Shown here: in pieces, positions 1 through 12,539 of the stretch
Position numbering within the stretch: the first letter of the stretch is position 1
How the letters are laid out: the number at the start of each line of letters is the position of its first letter
Origin: Aspidapion aeneum
Taxonomy: Eukaryota > Arthropoda > Insecta > Coleoptera > Brentidae
Direction: 5' to 3'
Assembly (NCBI GenBank): GCA_963576565.1
Contig: OY755038.1
Coordinates: 137,737,624 to 137,801,623, forward strand
DNA length: 64,000 nucleotides
The notes under the pieces: model-generated
What the model was told of the DNA's origin: nothing
Database searches by the model: none
Seen by the model: only the letters and a program-made list of their open reading frames with translations
Made by a program: the position numbers and the translations under genes

Positions 1-111
1 TACAAATTTAAGTATTTAAATTTTATAGTTAGAATTTATTTAGGTTTAGTGTAGTATTAGGTTGACGTATTTTATGGTTGTATTCTTAATCTAGGTTTTA
101 GTTGCGTTATC

Positions 112-430
112 TGTGACAAACTGGTATGCGAACGGTCCGTCTAGAAAAGGACTGGAATGATTCCGAATCGAACAAGGATGGAAGGGTTCTCGAATAGTAG
201 GCAGCCCCTTATATATAAGGCCGGACGTCGTGCATCAGTGAGTCAGTCACAGATAACGTACTGTAGTGGTCGTGAGATATTAACACGAAGTTAATAGACC
301 GATTATAGTAGTGAATTATCAGCGAGTTATTAGTAAGTGTAAGTGCGTGTTTTTGTACATAATTATCAAAATAAATTGACATATCGTTTTTTTTTACATT
401 TACGAGTTTTATTTGAAGCAGTGAACCCGT

Positions 431-434
<4 letters not shown>
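112..434 (+). mobile_element. solo-LTR-like sequence
   Basis: The segment begins TGTGAC and ends GTAACA, the usual TG...CA ends of an LTR. It holds a TATA-like box (TATATAAG, about 212-219), initiator-like CAGTGAGTCAGT sequence about 30 bases downstream and an AATAAA signal at 370-375. The order promoter, initiator, poly(A) signal is what an LTR has. No purine-rich tract precedes it and no matching target duplication is visible, so it could be a solo LTR or one end of an element that leaves the window on the left. Its family (Ty3-like or other) cannot be told. Confidence 0.5.

Positions 435-470
<36 letters not shown>
435..470. repeat. (AT)n microsatellite
   Basis: An uninterrupted run of alternating A and T abuts the end of the LTR-like segment. 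It may hide a target-site duplication. Confidence 0.95.
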
Positions 471-474
<4 letters not shown>

Positions 475-1966
475 TTTACCAATTTTTTTAAGAACCAAGC
501 CTTGCCGGGAAAAACGGTTAACTCTTTGTTATAGAGATTAAATTATCTTTTGTGCATAGTTATAATATTAAGTGAACCGTTAATAAACATGGGTCGTCCA
601 AAAACTTAATTAATTTTTTTAAAACTAAACTTGCGTATATTTTTTGAGCGTTCCCCGTTAACAAAAACCCACTACATACATATCGTTTTAAACATAATTT
701 TATTTTCAACAAAATAGAGTAAAACAAGATTTTTTATTATTTATTTCAAAACAAGATTTTTCGGAAAGGTTAGTTTTTAGGAAAATTAAATAAAAAAAAT
801 TAAAATAATAATCTTAATATGTAGACGCCCCTGAATTATCAATACTAGCTTTAACACATTTTGTGCTACGCCGTTTAACAGAACATTTTATTTTTTCGAA
901 AAAAGTATATTAACATTTTTCCCTAAAATGCTCACTTTTTTTGAAAACTACATAAAACCTAAAACAACATGATTTTTTTTTCGTGATCTTAAAAAATAAC
1001 GCCAATTTATGGATGCCAATTAAGTGCTAACCGTGGACTTGGCCCACTTAGGTGATACATCGTTTAAAAGATAATTTAATTTTCTACAATAAAATTAATT
1101 AAACAATTTCTGTAAAATGCTTAGCTTTTGAGAAAATGACATAAAACTGAATAATTTCGGTTTATTTTGCATATACTATGGAAATACATAGGAAACGAGT
1201 GTACTGCTAATACTTTACGGTTAGTAACTCAGCAAAAGTACTACCCAGAGACCTTAGTGATGTCTCAATTTATAGGTTATTAGTTGTTCTCTATTTTATG
1301 TTATTACAGATTTTCTCAAAAATAAGCAGTTTTGAAGTTAAGGGCCACTAAAAAACAAAATTGGTCAAAATCCAAAATGGCGGCGAAATATTTAGCTTCA
1401 TAACTCAAAAACCATTCGACTGGCAAATAAACATGCAAAAGTGTTTTTGTATGAAATTTTTTGTCTTTAACTTTTGTTTAAAACTTTTTTTTCTAAAACG
1501 TACAGTAACCAAGTAATTTTAAAAATACCCTTTTTATGCACACTAAATCCAAGATGGTGGGGAAAGCCGGCCGCCTTTAAGATCGAAAACTTAAGTTTTA
1601 TTTTAGAAATCCAATGTCAACAATATATGTCAAAATCGCGACTACACCACCTTTTGCAAGCTAAAATTCTGTAATGACTGGACTATTTGCCCTCCCCCAA
1701 TAATAGTGTTCTTGTGCGTCCAGAAGTCGAGGTAGTTACACATTTAACACGATTCAAATCTTAAAGTAAAGGCCGTCTTCACAGCCGTTTTTGAATCGCC
1801 CTTACTCAAATAACCAATTTTTGCTTGTATTTATTTTTTAGCTTTACATTTTTAAAACTTACCATTTTAAAAATAGCAAGGAATACAAACATGTTGCATT
1901 TGTGTTTCTCTATGCAAGTATGTAATAAAAAACATAACAATAAATAAAAATCCTGAAAAATCACTA
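471..1966. other. AT-rich non-coding stretch
   Basis: No gene is recognised. Several phrases (ACGTTTTA-type and 'aaaacctaaaa' motifs, GCGTCC) recur here and at 18.1-19.4 kb, so this is probably decayed repeat DNA. The short open frames here carry no recognisable domain. Confidence 0.5.
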
Positions 1967-2095
1967 TTATGTGTATTTTTTTAACCGAACATTCAAACGG
2001 ACTACAGACCAAAGCTAATTTTTTTCGAAATTATGTGTATTTATTTAACCGAACATTCAAACGGAATACAGACCGAAGCAAAATTTTTCATGATT
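1967..2095. repeat. 64-bp tandem duplication
   Basis: The phrase ttatgtgtattt followed by ttaaccgaacattcaaacgg occurs from 1967 and again from 2031, a period of 64 bp, with a few differences between copies. It lies beside a 114-codon minus-strand open frame (2057-2401) of uncertain nature. Confidence 0.7.
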
Positions 2096-3277
2096 GAATT
2101 TAACCCAGGAATGCGAATAAATTATATGTGTTGAACGACGCGCCACGAAATCCGGGCAATAACCTCGGCCGGTATTGGGATTCTTATCCAAGTTCTTCTG
2201 AAAACGGCAGAGGCCATTTATTAAGTCCCCGACTGTACATAGTAAAAGCTTGAAAAAATCCTCAATCGTCATATAAAATGATTTTTCAAAAAAAAAACGG
2301 AATAAATCAAATCCCGTTTTAACCTGCTTACCTATCCAAACCACACGAATCATGAATAGCTCAAGGTGAAATAATATCCCAATATATAACCAGATGATCA
2401 TGTTAAAAAAATAGAACCCATACTATATGCTCAAAACAATATTTAAAAAAATTCAGCATGTAGCCGATAAAAGTTTTCCACCCGATAATATTAGGAAAAA
2501 AAATATAAACAATTATTAACGTATTAATAGGACTGCAACTCTCTAATAACGTTAAAATCTAATTTTTAAAAATTTATTCTACATAGATGTAAACCACGGT
2601 CGACGCGGATTTGTCAGTCATCAGTCAGTCTGTCCAAAGATATTAAACATAGTCAGAACATTTCCGTTCGGACCCAGCCGGTCACGTGACCTCGCAGTCA
2701 GACTAGGATACCATCAACCGGTCACAATAAGACGAAACCGTCGGACCATAAAGGTTATGGTCACAAAGACCCTACGATCGGACCGAAAGGTGTCTTTCTT
2801 TGGTATCGGTACCTTAGAAAAAAACTTTTAAAAAAATTCAGTATGTCAGTGACTTAAAATAAAATTCAAAAAAATATCCCTTTGCCAATAATAAATAAAT
2901 TGAAGTAGGCCGTCAAAAAAGAAATTGATTTTATGTGGTTGTTGGAAAATTGTTGGGGAAGGTATGAGAAAGAAAAAAATGATTCGGTATTAGATCGGAA
3001 AAAAATCACATGCGCAGGTCTAAGACGACACTACTAAAAAAAATTATAGCCAACTATTACCAAAACATCAAACAAACAAATTGAATAGGGTTGAAGCTCA
3101 TATTTCCGCCGTTAATCAAATTTAAAATTTCAAGCAACAATGTTTTATGTACGCACCGCGACCAATATTTTTTTTTAAAATTAGGTTAATGTATCATTTT
3201 ATCTCCATTTCTATTGTTCCAGAGATATAAAATTAATTCAAGCTAATGAGGCCCCTTCCAACAACTAGAAAAGAAAA
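2096..3277. other. unassigned stretch with a 114-codon minus-strand ORF
   Basis: A minus-strand open frame at 2057-2401 contains FFEKSFYMTIEDFFKLLL, faintly like the N-terminal region of PIF/Harbinger-type (HARBI1-like) proteins. The match is too short to call and nothing of a catalytic domain follows. The block at 2590-2810 is less AT-rich than its surroundings but shows no frame or RNA that I recognise. Confidence 0.3.
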
Positions 3278-4213
3278 CCCAGAACCAAAATAAAATACCT
3301 TATTTTCTTACTATTTAAATAAGAAAAAGAATACCACCGTCAATTAGCACTTTGTACAATGTTCAGCAAAGCAAGGCCTAACCCGAACTCATTTTATCAA
3401 CATTTCTCCAATTCCCCAGAATCTTATGATTTCCATTCTAATCACATCTGGACCCTAATACCTTTTTAAAAAGTTTAAGCGCCCACAGGCGTAACCATGT
3501 CTTATTTCAAAATAGGGCAAAGATATTTCAAAGCACCCTGTGAGAGTACCATGAGATCATGTTCAGGTTAGTGTTAACTAACCAAACAAAAAAGAAAGAG
3601 AAAATTATTTTTGCATTCACTTGTACATAAGAGTTATTTTATTCTCAAGATAAGTTATATATATATTATCTATAATGTAAAATATAAAATCTGTCTGACT
3701 TTTATTTACCTTTTTTTATTTCAAATCTGACATCCATCTGACTCACCCAGAACCAAAATAAAATACCTTATTTTCTTACTATTTAAATAAGAAAAAGAAT
3801 ACCACCGTCAATTAGCACTTTGTACAATGTTCAGCAAAGCAAGGCCTAACCCGAACTCATTTTATCAACATTTCTCCAATTCCCCAGAATCTTATGATTT
3901 CCATTCTAATCACATCTGGACCCTAATACCTTTTTAAAAAGTTTAAGCGCCCACAGGCGTAACCATGTCTTATTTCAAAATAGGGCAAAGATATTTCAAA
4001 GCACCCTGTGAGAGTACCATGAGATCATGTTCAGGTTAGTGTTAACTAACCAAACAAAAAAGAAAGAGAAAATTATTTTTGCATTCACTTGTACATAAGA
4101 GTTATTTTATTCTCAAGATAAGTTATATATATATTATCTATAATGTAAAATATAAAATCTGTCTGACTTTTATTTACCTTTTTTTATTTCAAATCTGACA
4201 TCCATCTGACTCA
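3278..4213. repeat. perfect 468-bp tandem duplication
   Basis: Two adjacent copies (3278-3745 and 3746-4213) start with cccagaaccaaaataaaata and end with catccatctgactca. By eye they are identical throughout, so the duplication is recent or kept alike by gene conversion. No long frame crosses the unit. Confidence 0.9.
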
Positions 4214-5120
4214 CTAAAAACTCCTCATGACAAAACTTATCAATACATTATAACAATTAAATACTTAACATTTCTTCTTCAAAAAATTCAGGACGTGAAA
4301 ACACGCAACATTTTTCTTCCTCTTCTTCAAATTCATGACGTAAAAAACTTCTCGGTTTAGGAGCAAGAAGCGCATTTTGATTCGACTTTTAATTTTTTGA
4401 TTTACTTCCATGTATTTTTACATTTCTTTAGTATCTACAGTAATGCGCTAGGCCAATTTTGTATCAACTGAATTTTTAGTTGTGTCCATAGTGACTTTTT
4501 CTGTAGCAATGATTGGCTGTATTAACTCATTTTGCAATATATTTTGATTTAAAATATTTACTTCCACTTACATTTCTGACATTTTCACAAAATAATTTAT
4601 GTTGTTTAATGCTGCCAGTTATTTTTGTTTATTGTTTTATTTTGAATTTTTTGGAAAACCTAACCTTAAAGTTTTGATATTTTTGGGCTTTCAGCAAAAA
4701 CCTTCAAAAAAGAAAGTCTTGTTTGGGAAAAATTCCGATCAGGTGATAATTTCTCTCTTTGTTGAAAGTTATTTTCTTTTTGATCACCTGATCATTTTGG
4801 TAAAATCATGCGCGTTTTTTGCTCACGCTGGGAGTTTGAGGTGCCACCCTGTGTTTGACAGGGGAATGAAGAAACTCACTTCCGACTAAAAACTGAAAGA
4901 AGTCACACGTGTTTTTGGGTTGAAGACCGAAATTCCAGCCAAAAGAAAGGGCCGCGGCCGGTGAAACTGATGCTGAATTAAAGAAGGTAAGCTTCTAGCA
5001 TGTTGCCGATTTTTTTCTGTGTTTTTAGTTTAGTAGACTGTTTTCCCAGACGGGGCGAATTTAACTTTGGTGTTATTTTTTTGGGATATCTCTAGTTTTC
5101 TCCCCTTCAGGGCTCACTTG
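4214..5120. other. unassigned AT-rich stretch
   Basis: The longest open frame (4599-4889, plus) has no recognisable domain and biased low-complexity content. I see no RNA gene or mobile-element hallmark here. Confidence 0.4.
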
Positions 5121-5254
5121 TTTATTTGACCCATCGAACCGAGTCTATATGTTAACGTCAGTTTCAGTAACATTTGCCTTATTTAAGTTTATTTGACCCA
5201 TCGAACCGAGTCTATATGTTAACGTCAGTTTCAGTAACATTTGCCTCATTTAAG
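5121..5254. repeat. 67-bp tandem duplication
   Basis: The unit beginning tttatttgacccatcgaacc occurs at 5121 and at 5188, a period of 67 bp, with a single visible difference near the end (ccttattt against cctcattt). Confidence 0.9.
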
Positions 5255-5739
5255 TTTACAGTTGTGTGATTGGCGTTTGCGTCAATAGAAGATATTAGTG
5301 GTTTTAGTCCCATTATCATCATTTAATTATTTTACTAATTTGTTGAATATCCTCCACTTTCTTCTCAAATGCGTCTATATGTTCATCTTTATTGCTTTTT
5401 ACCGGTTATACCTATTTCTTTATATTCCTTTCTGTCTTTTTAATAAGACATTTATTTTCAATAACCTTTTTTCACATACTTCTATATTACATTCATCGCT
5501 TTTGTCTTTCTTTTCTTGAACACACATTGAATTTTCTTCACTTTGTAAAATAATAAACGCTTTAATACTTGTTTCCACTTTATTTTCACTGATAATCATA
5601 CAGATGTAATCGACAATCATGTTTAACTCGGTATCATTTTATTTTTTAATTTTGTCTCTATTTTCTTCAGCTTGGCGTATATTTGACTCGTGTGGTATTG
5701 CTTATCGACTGGAGCAAGCCTGTTGAATGTCAAATTGCT
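5255..5739. other. unassigned AT-rich stretch
   Basis: Short, low-complexity open frames on both strands only. No domain or RNA gene is recognised. Confidence 0.4.
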
Positions 5740-6300
5740 AAAGTTTCTCTGCAAGAAGCAGAACAATTTTTTGGAGTAAAATCAAATATTCTCCATCTGT
5801 AGGCAGAATAATCTCCCGTTATTTGTTTATCTTGCATTAACTCATCTTGACTACTATCAACAAAAGATTTAGCATCGCTATTGCTACCGCTAGAATATGT
5901 GGCATCATCTCTGGGTATTGGCGAACGTTGTTTTCTTGGTCGTTTTTCTCGGCGGACTTGTTTTGAGATGCATCATTTGATTGAAAACTATTTAAATCAT
6001 CAATCAAGCTCAAGCTTTCCCCCTCGGTCTTGCTGTCATTAACCGATGTTCCAAATTCACTGTCACCGGCTGCTATTTGCTGCACACGGCTTCTTGACAT
6101 AGCTGGACCCTTCCGTGGCACCGGATTTCCCATCAAATTAGGTACTTTTAACTCGGGCATGGAACCCAAAATCTGAACGACAAGTGGATCATCGATATGG
6201 TTGTTTGACAGGTCCAGAACCGACATCGACAGCTCAAAAAGATTTTTTAGATGTTCAAAGTCTTAGAAAGTTTTTTGACATAGTTCTGACCCATGTTCAG
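5740..6300 (-). pseudogene. DNAAF1-like leucine-rich-repeat protein fragment (broken)
   Basis: Reading the minus strand from about 6300 down, a segment LNMGQNYVKKLSKTLNI is followed by a stop, then in another frame by SVLDLSNNHIDDPLVV and GSMPELKVPNLMGNP. This is the arrangement of the last leucine-rich repeats of dynein axonemal assembly factor 1 (DNAAF1/LRRC50, the Drosophila dtr product), which acts in the cytoplasm in pre-assembly of ciliary dynein arms. An acidic, Ser-rich tail follows, and a second frame change near 5930 leads to the segment SFVDSSQDELMQDKQ. There is no complete gene: the frame changes at least twice, one stop is internal, and upstream repeats are missing. It is either a decayed genomic or retrotransposed copy or an exon remnant. 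The assignment rests on recognising the repeat motif, not on a search. Confidence 0.6.
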
Positions 6301-6660
6301 AGAATGAAGTTGTTTCATTGAATCTTTTTGTGAACGATTTCTACGGGTTTATCTAAAAACGCCTTGCACCTGGTGCGGTGATCAATTGACTGGATTTATT
6401 CAAATTTTGCATTTACATGACAGGAAGTACACTTGCTGTGGTAGTCGATCGCTGACTCTGGGTTTCCACATCTTGTCTTGTGTCTAACTAAAAAAAGATA
6501 GGTAGTAGTATTACCTGATCAGCCTAGTTCGAACCACACCTGTAAAAAAAATTGCTACTCTAGTGCCAAACTCACCTCTGCACTCCACTTTACAAAAACA
6601 ATTATGTTTTTTTCTTTAAAAAAAATAAAAAGAAATTAAAAAGCGAAGATTTATGGCTTG
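6301..6660. other. unassigned stretch before BEL element 1
   Basis: No gene recognised. It may include further decayed coding sequence upstream of the DNAAF1-like fragment on the minus strand. Confidence 0.3.
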
Positions 6661-6665
6661 ATATT

Positions 6666-7476
6666 TGTTTCGGTTTCGCAAAAAACCTCTTTCTTTTATT
6701 CTAATTTTTATTATTTGTTCAGAACATTTTATTTTTATTTTTTAAAACTCATATTTTGGGTTACAATTGGGTATAATTGGGTTGTAGTTTTACTCAATAG
6801 GTTAAGTTAAATTTAAAACTTACAAACTAGCTATAAACTATCAATTTGGCATAGTTTAATATTTAAATTCCAAACGCATTTAATAATATATTTCTAATTT
6901 TAATTCAATCCTCATATTACTACCGCCCTCTGCATATTTTAATTTAAATCGCGTTTTTATTCTTTTTAATAAAATTAGAATTCTAAATTCTTTTTATTAG
7001 AAGTGATGCGATTTTCCTATAGAGGGCGAAGAAACACGCCGCAAAAACAGGACAGAACCTAAATGTCGGTCGCCATACACACACGCTCTCGATCGGAATA
7101 TTTTGAACGATCAACGCTTTTATAAAAAATGGTAAACTCTAAAAACCATTAAATTCCTCTAAAACTCCAAACATTGAAACTCGGGAGTGCTGGACCGCTA
7201 TAGAAGACTTCTGGCGAATCTGGTGCACCAGTTGGAAGAGATCAAGACATCACCGGTAAGTCCCTCTCCTATAAGATCGCATCATTAATATTTTTCTATT
7301 ATTTCGCTCTTAAATAGTCAACATATACCAATATTATTTTTATGTCTCAATTAAATTTCACTTCAGAAAGGTACGATTTCGCGTGCGTTCCTATACCCTT
7401 CAAATGAAAGCGAAGGACTTGTATAAATACAGTCCACTAGGTAAACCACAATTTTTTGAGCTATCGGAGTGAGACA
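6666..7476 (+). repeat. 5' LTR of BEL element 1
   Basis: It runs from TGTTTCGG to GAGACA and is matched by the 3' LTR over its whole length. A TATAAAT box lies near 7425, shortly before the LTR end. A splice-donor-like CGGTAAGTCC occurs near 7255. The sequence just after the LTR (tgatcacttcgatcgcc) is where the primer site should be, but I cannot match it to a specific tRNA. Confidence 0.93.
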
Positions 7477-7910
7477 TATTTTTGATCACTTCGATCGCCG
7501 GATTTTGATTTTTATTAGTTTGAAATTAAAAAATCATCCTTTCTAAAGTGAAACGCAGGTAATATTGGTAATAACATGAAGACTGTTTTTTACAAGAATT
7601 TTTAAATTTTAAAATATAAAAATATAAATTTATTTACTGCTCGTGTAGTAGGTAACGCCATATCAGTTTTTTTTATAAAATCCTTGGTCTCGACAGGCTA
7701 ACAAAAAAGGTTTATTCGGTTGTTTTGGATCACTGATCTGAGGTCACCTCGCTATAAAGATAAACGCATATATTTTCAGGAATTCTTTCAGTGGTATACT
7801 GAAAAAATGACTACGTTTATATCGCTTCTATAAATATTTTTAAAAAATTATAAAAATATTTTTAAATTATTTTTGCTTTTAAAATAGCTTTGATTTACAG
7901 TTTAATTTTA

Positions 7911-7982
7911 ATAAACGCTTTTTATAAACGCTTTTTATAAACGCTTTTGATATTCGCTTTTAATATACGCTTTTATTATAAT
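7911..7982 (+). repeat. short tandem repeat ahead of the gag start
   Basis: Three to five imperfect copies of an 'ataaacgctttt' motif stand directly before the ATG at 7988. Their position suggests slippage in the leader; a role in translation or packaging is only a guess. Confidence 0.7.
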
Positions 7983-7987
7983 ACAAA

Positions 7988-10420
7988 ATGGCAGCTGAGA
8001 AAATCAAGAAAATTAAAGTTTTTCGAGATATGGAGGAATCCAATGTTAATGAAATTTTAGCAGTAGCCCTAGAAGCTAAAACTGACGCCACAAAACGCAA
8101 TACTTTTAAAATTCGCTTTGAAGAACTTGAAGATATTCGCGCGGAGTTTTCAAAAAAGCATTCTACTTTGCTAAATGAAATTTTTGCTGATAAAAATGAA
8201 GTCGAATCAGCTAGGAAAAAACTTCACGATTTTCAGAAAAGTGTCACGCAAATTCAAGAAATTTTTAATGATCTTTTTCAAACTTCTGCACAGGCTTCTA
8301 GTGGCAATCGCCGTCTTACCATGAATCCACATTCTCCGGGTGGTTCGCAACAAAATGACAATATGTCTTATCATTTACCGAGGATCGATTTAATTAAATT
8401 TAATGGAGAATTGAATCAATTTCCAGCTTTTTATGATTTGTTTAAAAGCTTGATTCACGACAATCCAAATATTCCAAATATGCAAAAATACTCTTTGCTT
8501 GTTACAAATTTGGAAGGTCCTCCAAAAGAATTGGTCACTCAATTACCCCTCTCAGACGCGAATTATCCTATTGCTTTTGAACAATTAGTAAAACGCTATA
8601 AAAATGATCGCCTCTTAGCCCAAACATATTGGAATGCCATTGAAAACGCTCCAAAAGTTAATTCTGAAGACCCTTTAGCTCTCAGAAATCTACTTGATAT
8701 TTTTTCAAAAAATCTCGAGGCTCTTAAAACAGTTGGTTTAGAACCTGATTTTTGGGATTTTATTTTAGCGCAAAAACTGCTTAAATCGGTTGACCATAAT
8801 ATTCAAACCCGCTTTGAAGTTTTTCACGGAAAAACTACGGAAATTCCTTCCTATAGGAGTATCTACAATTTCTTTGATCAACATTGCAACGTTCTTTTTA
8901 CTGTAAACGCTAGTTCCTCATTTAATATGGAAGTTTCTCTTAGAAATAAACCCGCAAAATCGCAAAATAATAATTTTAAAACGCAATCCACTCATCAATA
9001 TAACACGCGACAATCTCCACGTGCCTTTTTTGGTACAAATAATTCGCCGCAAAATCAAACCCCTCAAAAATTAAAATGCCCTATTTGCTCAAGCGATCAC
9101 GCTTTAAGTTTATGTCCAAATTACGTTTCTAAGTCTCCTCAAGAAAGATTTAATTTTCTGAAGGATAAAAAATGGTGCATAAATTGTACTTCTAATATGC
9201 ATCGCACTTTCCAATGCAAAATCACACATTCATGTCGATTTTGCCGGAAACGACATCACAGTTCTTGTCACTTTAATACTCTCGATATAAACGCACCCAC
9301 TGCCACTGAAACAATTTCAGGCGTCGCGACGTCCAGCAGCGAAGCGCGCATACAGCAACAACCAACGGTCGAAAATTTCCAAAATAACGGTGGTGCATGC
9401 TATTCGTCTTATATGAATAATTCCGCTGTACTTTTATCAACCGCGATTTTTGAAATCAAAGATGTTAGGGGAAATTTTCAGACTGTTAGGGGAGTTTTGG
9501 ATACTGGGTCGCAGCTCTCATTTTTATCCTTGAAATGTGCAAATAAATTAGGGTTACCCCGCGTAGACGTGACTACTGAAGTCCAGGGGATTGGTGACAC
9601 GCATTTACAGTCAAAATTGGGTTCTGTAAATTTAATTATCAGGCCTTGTAATGACACGCAAACTTTATCGGTTAATACTATAATTTTGCCGCAAATATAC
9701 TCTTCAGTTCCTAGCAGTGAGATTAAAATAAATGACTGGAAAATAGTTAAAAATTTGAATCTCGCGGACCCGAACTTTTATAGACCGGGAGCTATTGACA
9801 TTTTAATCGGAGCTGATTTGTTTCCTTATATAATTCAAGATGGACGAATTTTTGGAAATAATCAGGAACCGATTGCGCTAAATACCATTTTTGGATATAT
9901 TTTAATGAGAAAAGTTAATTCTCTCGCTACGCAGCAAATTTCACAATCATTTTTTTGTCAAATTTCAAATAAAATGCTAAATGATTCGCTTATAAAATTT
10001 TGGGAAATAGAAAATATCCCTGAAACGAAACGTATTCTTTCACCTCAAGATGATATGTGTGAAAAAATATTTCAAAATACGGTATCTCGTAATGATGAAG
10101 GCCGCTATACTGTAACTCTTCCTTTTCGCGATAATATTGAACCGATTTTTCCAAATAGTCGTGATCTTGCGCTAAAGAGATTTCTCTCGCTAGAAAGAAG
10201 GTTAATAAAAATGCCGGAAACTTATAAAAAATATTCCGATTTTATGGAAGACTATTTAACCCTTGATCACATGGAATTAATCGAAAACCGGGAAGTTAAA
10301 GAAAAAAGTTATTACATTCCTCATCATCATATTGAACGCCCTGAAAGCTTATCAACTAAGTTCGAGTCGTTTTTAATGCGAGTACAGTTATGCAATCAAA
10401 TAACCAAAACCTCTCCTTAA
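7988..10420 (+). pseudogene. BEL element 1 Gag, protease and start of reverse transcriptase
   Basis: The frame starts at an ATG after the leader and encodes an 810-residue piece of the polyprotein. Residues 1-100 are charged and look coiled-coil. Residues about 125-290 are the Gag region typical of BEL elements (DUF1759-like). From residue 364 there are Cys/His clusters (CPICSSDHALSLC, CINCTSNMHRTFQC, CRFCRKRHHSSC) of zinc-knuckle type that would bind RNA. The aspartic protease motif VLDTGSQLSF has its Asp at residue 505; this domain (DUF1758-like) would cut the polyprotein. The reverse-transcriptase domain begins near the end, and reading leaves the correct frame around 10360. The last 20 or so residues are out of frame and not meaningful. 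Confidence 0.9.
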
Positions 10421-12504
10421 ATGATACTCTTTACGCTGGTCCTAAATTGCAAAAGGACATTTGCAGCATTTTACTTAATTTTCGATTACACGAAGTAGCT
10501 CTTTGTTGCGACATTTCTAAAATGTTTCGTGGAATCTTAATTGCACCTCAGCACCAGGATTATCAAAGAATCCTGTGGCGTTCTAATAACTCTGAACCTA
10601 TTCGCGATTATCGTTTAAAAACTGTGACATACGGTACTACCCCCGCTCCTTATTTAGCTCTTAGAGTTTTACAGCAATTGCCTGAAGATGAAAAACAAAA
10701 TTTTCCTCGCGCTTCTCAAGTCTTAATGTCTGACAATTTTGTCGATGACTTTGTAACTGGCGCTAGCTCCGTACAAGAAGCTATTTCGCTTCAAAAAGAG
10801 CTATCTTGTTTGCTTAACTCTGGAGGCTTTAAGCTTCATAAATGGGCTAGTAATAACAAAAAAGTTTTAGAAAACTTGTCTGAACCCGATATAAACCCAA
10901 CCGCGCTTTCTTTAGATACGGACGAGACCACTAAAATTTTAGGTCTTAGATGGCAGCCTTGTTCTAATTATTTTTCTTACTCGGTAGAACCCTTGAGTCG
11001 CGAATGTACCAAACGCAATATACTTTCTAAAATTTTTAAAATATATGACCCTTTAGGTTGGCTCGCGCCAGTAACCATTTTAATAAAATGTCTAATTCAA
11101 GAATTTTGGAAACTTAAATTAGACTGGGATTCCGAAGCACCTGTTGAAATTATTCGACTTTGGGAACGTTATAAATCGGAACTACCCTTACTCAAAGATT
11201 TTCGCTTGCCTAGATTTATAAATAGTTTTTCTGGTAATGCACGCATTGAAATAATCGCATTTTCGGACGCTAGTAATAAAGCTTATGCCGGAATAGTATA
11301 TTTACGCGTTATTTACAAAAATGAAATATCAGTTTACCTTTTATGCTCTAAAACTAGAGTTGCTCCTCTCAAATTTACAAGTATTGCAAGACTTGAATTA
11401 GCCGCTTGTAATCTTGTGGCTGATTTAGTTCACTTTGTTTTAACCACTTTTGAGTCCCGCTTGAAAATACATCAAGTTTTTGCTTTTAGTGACTCACAAG
11501 TAGCACTTTCTTGGATAAGAGCGCACCCTTCTAGGTGGAAAACGTTCGTTCAAAATCGTGTTACACAAATTCAAGATAAAGTACCACCCAAAAATTGGTC
11601 ATACATCTCAACGTCACAAAACCCCGCAGATGTTGCTTCAAGAGGAGTTTATCCCAGTGAATTAATTAATCACAAATTATTTTTTAACGGCCCTGATTTT
11701 TTGAGACAATCTTATGAATACTGGCCTAAAGACTGTGAACTAAATGACTCTCCTGAAACTCTTTTAGAGGAGAAATCATTGCCTAATTTAACTTTAATTG
11801 CAACGCAAAATACAGCTCCTAATTTTTTGGACACGCTTTTAATGGAAAACTCTAATTTTTCTAAAATGTGTAGAGTTTTAGCCTATGTTTTACGCTTTTT
11901 AAATAATAAATTTTTCTTAAAACCGCCTAATTTAAAAATTAATGAAGATTTTCTGACATTTGTTGAAATAACAAACGCAATTCATTTACTCATAAAAAAT
12001 GAACAGTCAATTTATTTCTCAGAAGAAATTCACGCTTTAAAAGACAACTTAAAACTAAATAAATCAATGCAAAAATTAAATTTATTTTTAGATCCTCACG
12101 ATTTAATCAGAGTAGGGGGCAGATTGCATCACTCCTCTCTGCAATATGACAAGAAACATCAAATTTTATTACCACGCAAGAGTAAACTCACCCTCATGAT
12201 TATCGAACATTTCCATATAAAATATCTTCATGCAGGAGTGAGGACGGTACATTTTTTGCTTAGTCAATTGTACTGGATCATTGCCGCAAAACGCGAAATT
12301 GCACATGTTTTATCAATATGTATAATATGTTTTAAATGCAATCCTAAGTCGGTTCAGCCTATGATGGGTTTATTACCGTTTCCCCGCGTATCTCAGTTGA
12401 GAGCATTTTTGCACACCGGTGTTGACTACGGAGGTCCAATAAATATAGTCATCATCGTGGAAATCGTACTACGAAGGCTTACATATGTCTGTTTGTTTGC
12501 CTAA
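10390..12504 (+). pseudogene. BEL element 1 reverse transcriptase, RNase H and first part of integrase
   Basis: This frame overlaps the previous one by 31 bases and picks up the polyprotein after a single-base shift. It opens with the conserved LSLNDTLYAGPKLQKD block of reverse transcriptase. The catalytic motif is FVDD at residues 117-120, a variant of the usual YVDD. RNase H begins with FSDAS (Asp at residue 293), and a later FSDSQVALSW block supplies the next acidic position. A His/Cys zinc-binding segment typical of integrase (HFHIKYLHAG ... CIICFKC) occupies about residues 605-650, followed by the start of the catalytic core with VDYGGP. The frame is then lost again between about 12440 and 12500. 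Together the products would copy the element RNA and insert the DNA. Confidence 0.9.
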
Positions 12505-12539
12505 GTACTAAGTGCATTCATATAGAAATAGCAAGCGAT

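Noticed and set aside
7250..7275. Splice donor CGGTAAGT in the LTR of BEL element 1 as a host exon end
   Set aside because: It is present in both LTRs and belongs to the element. Any splicing would be of the element's RNA.
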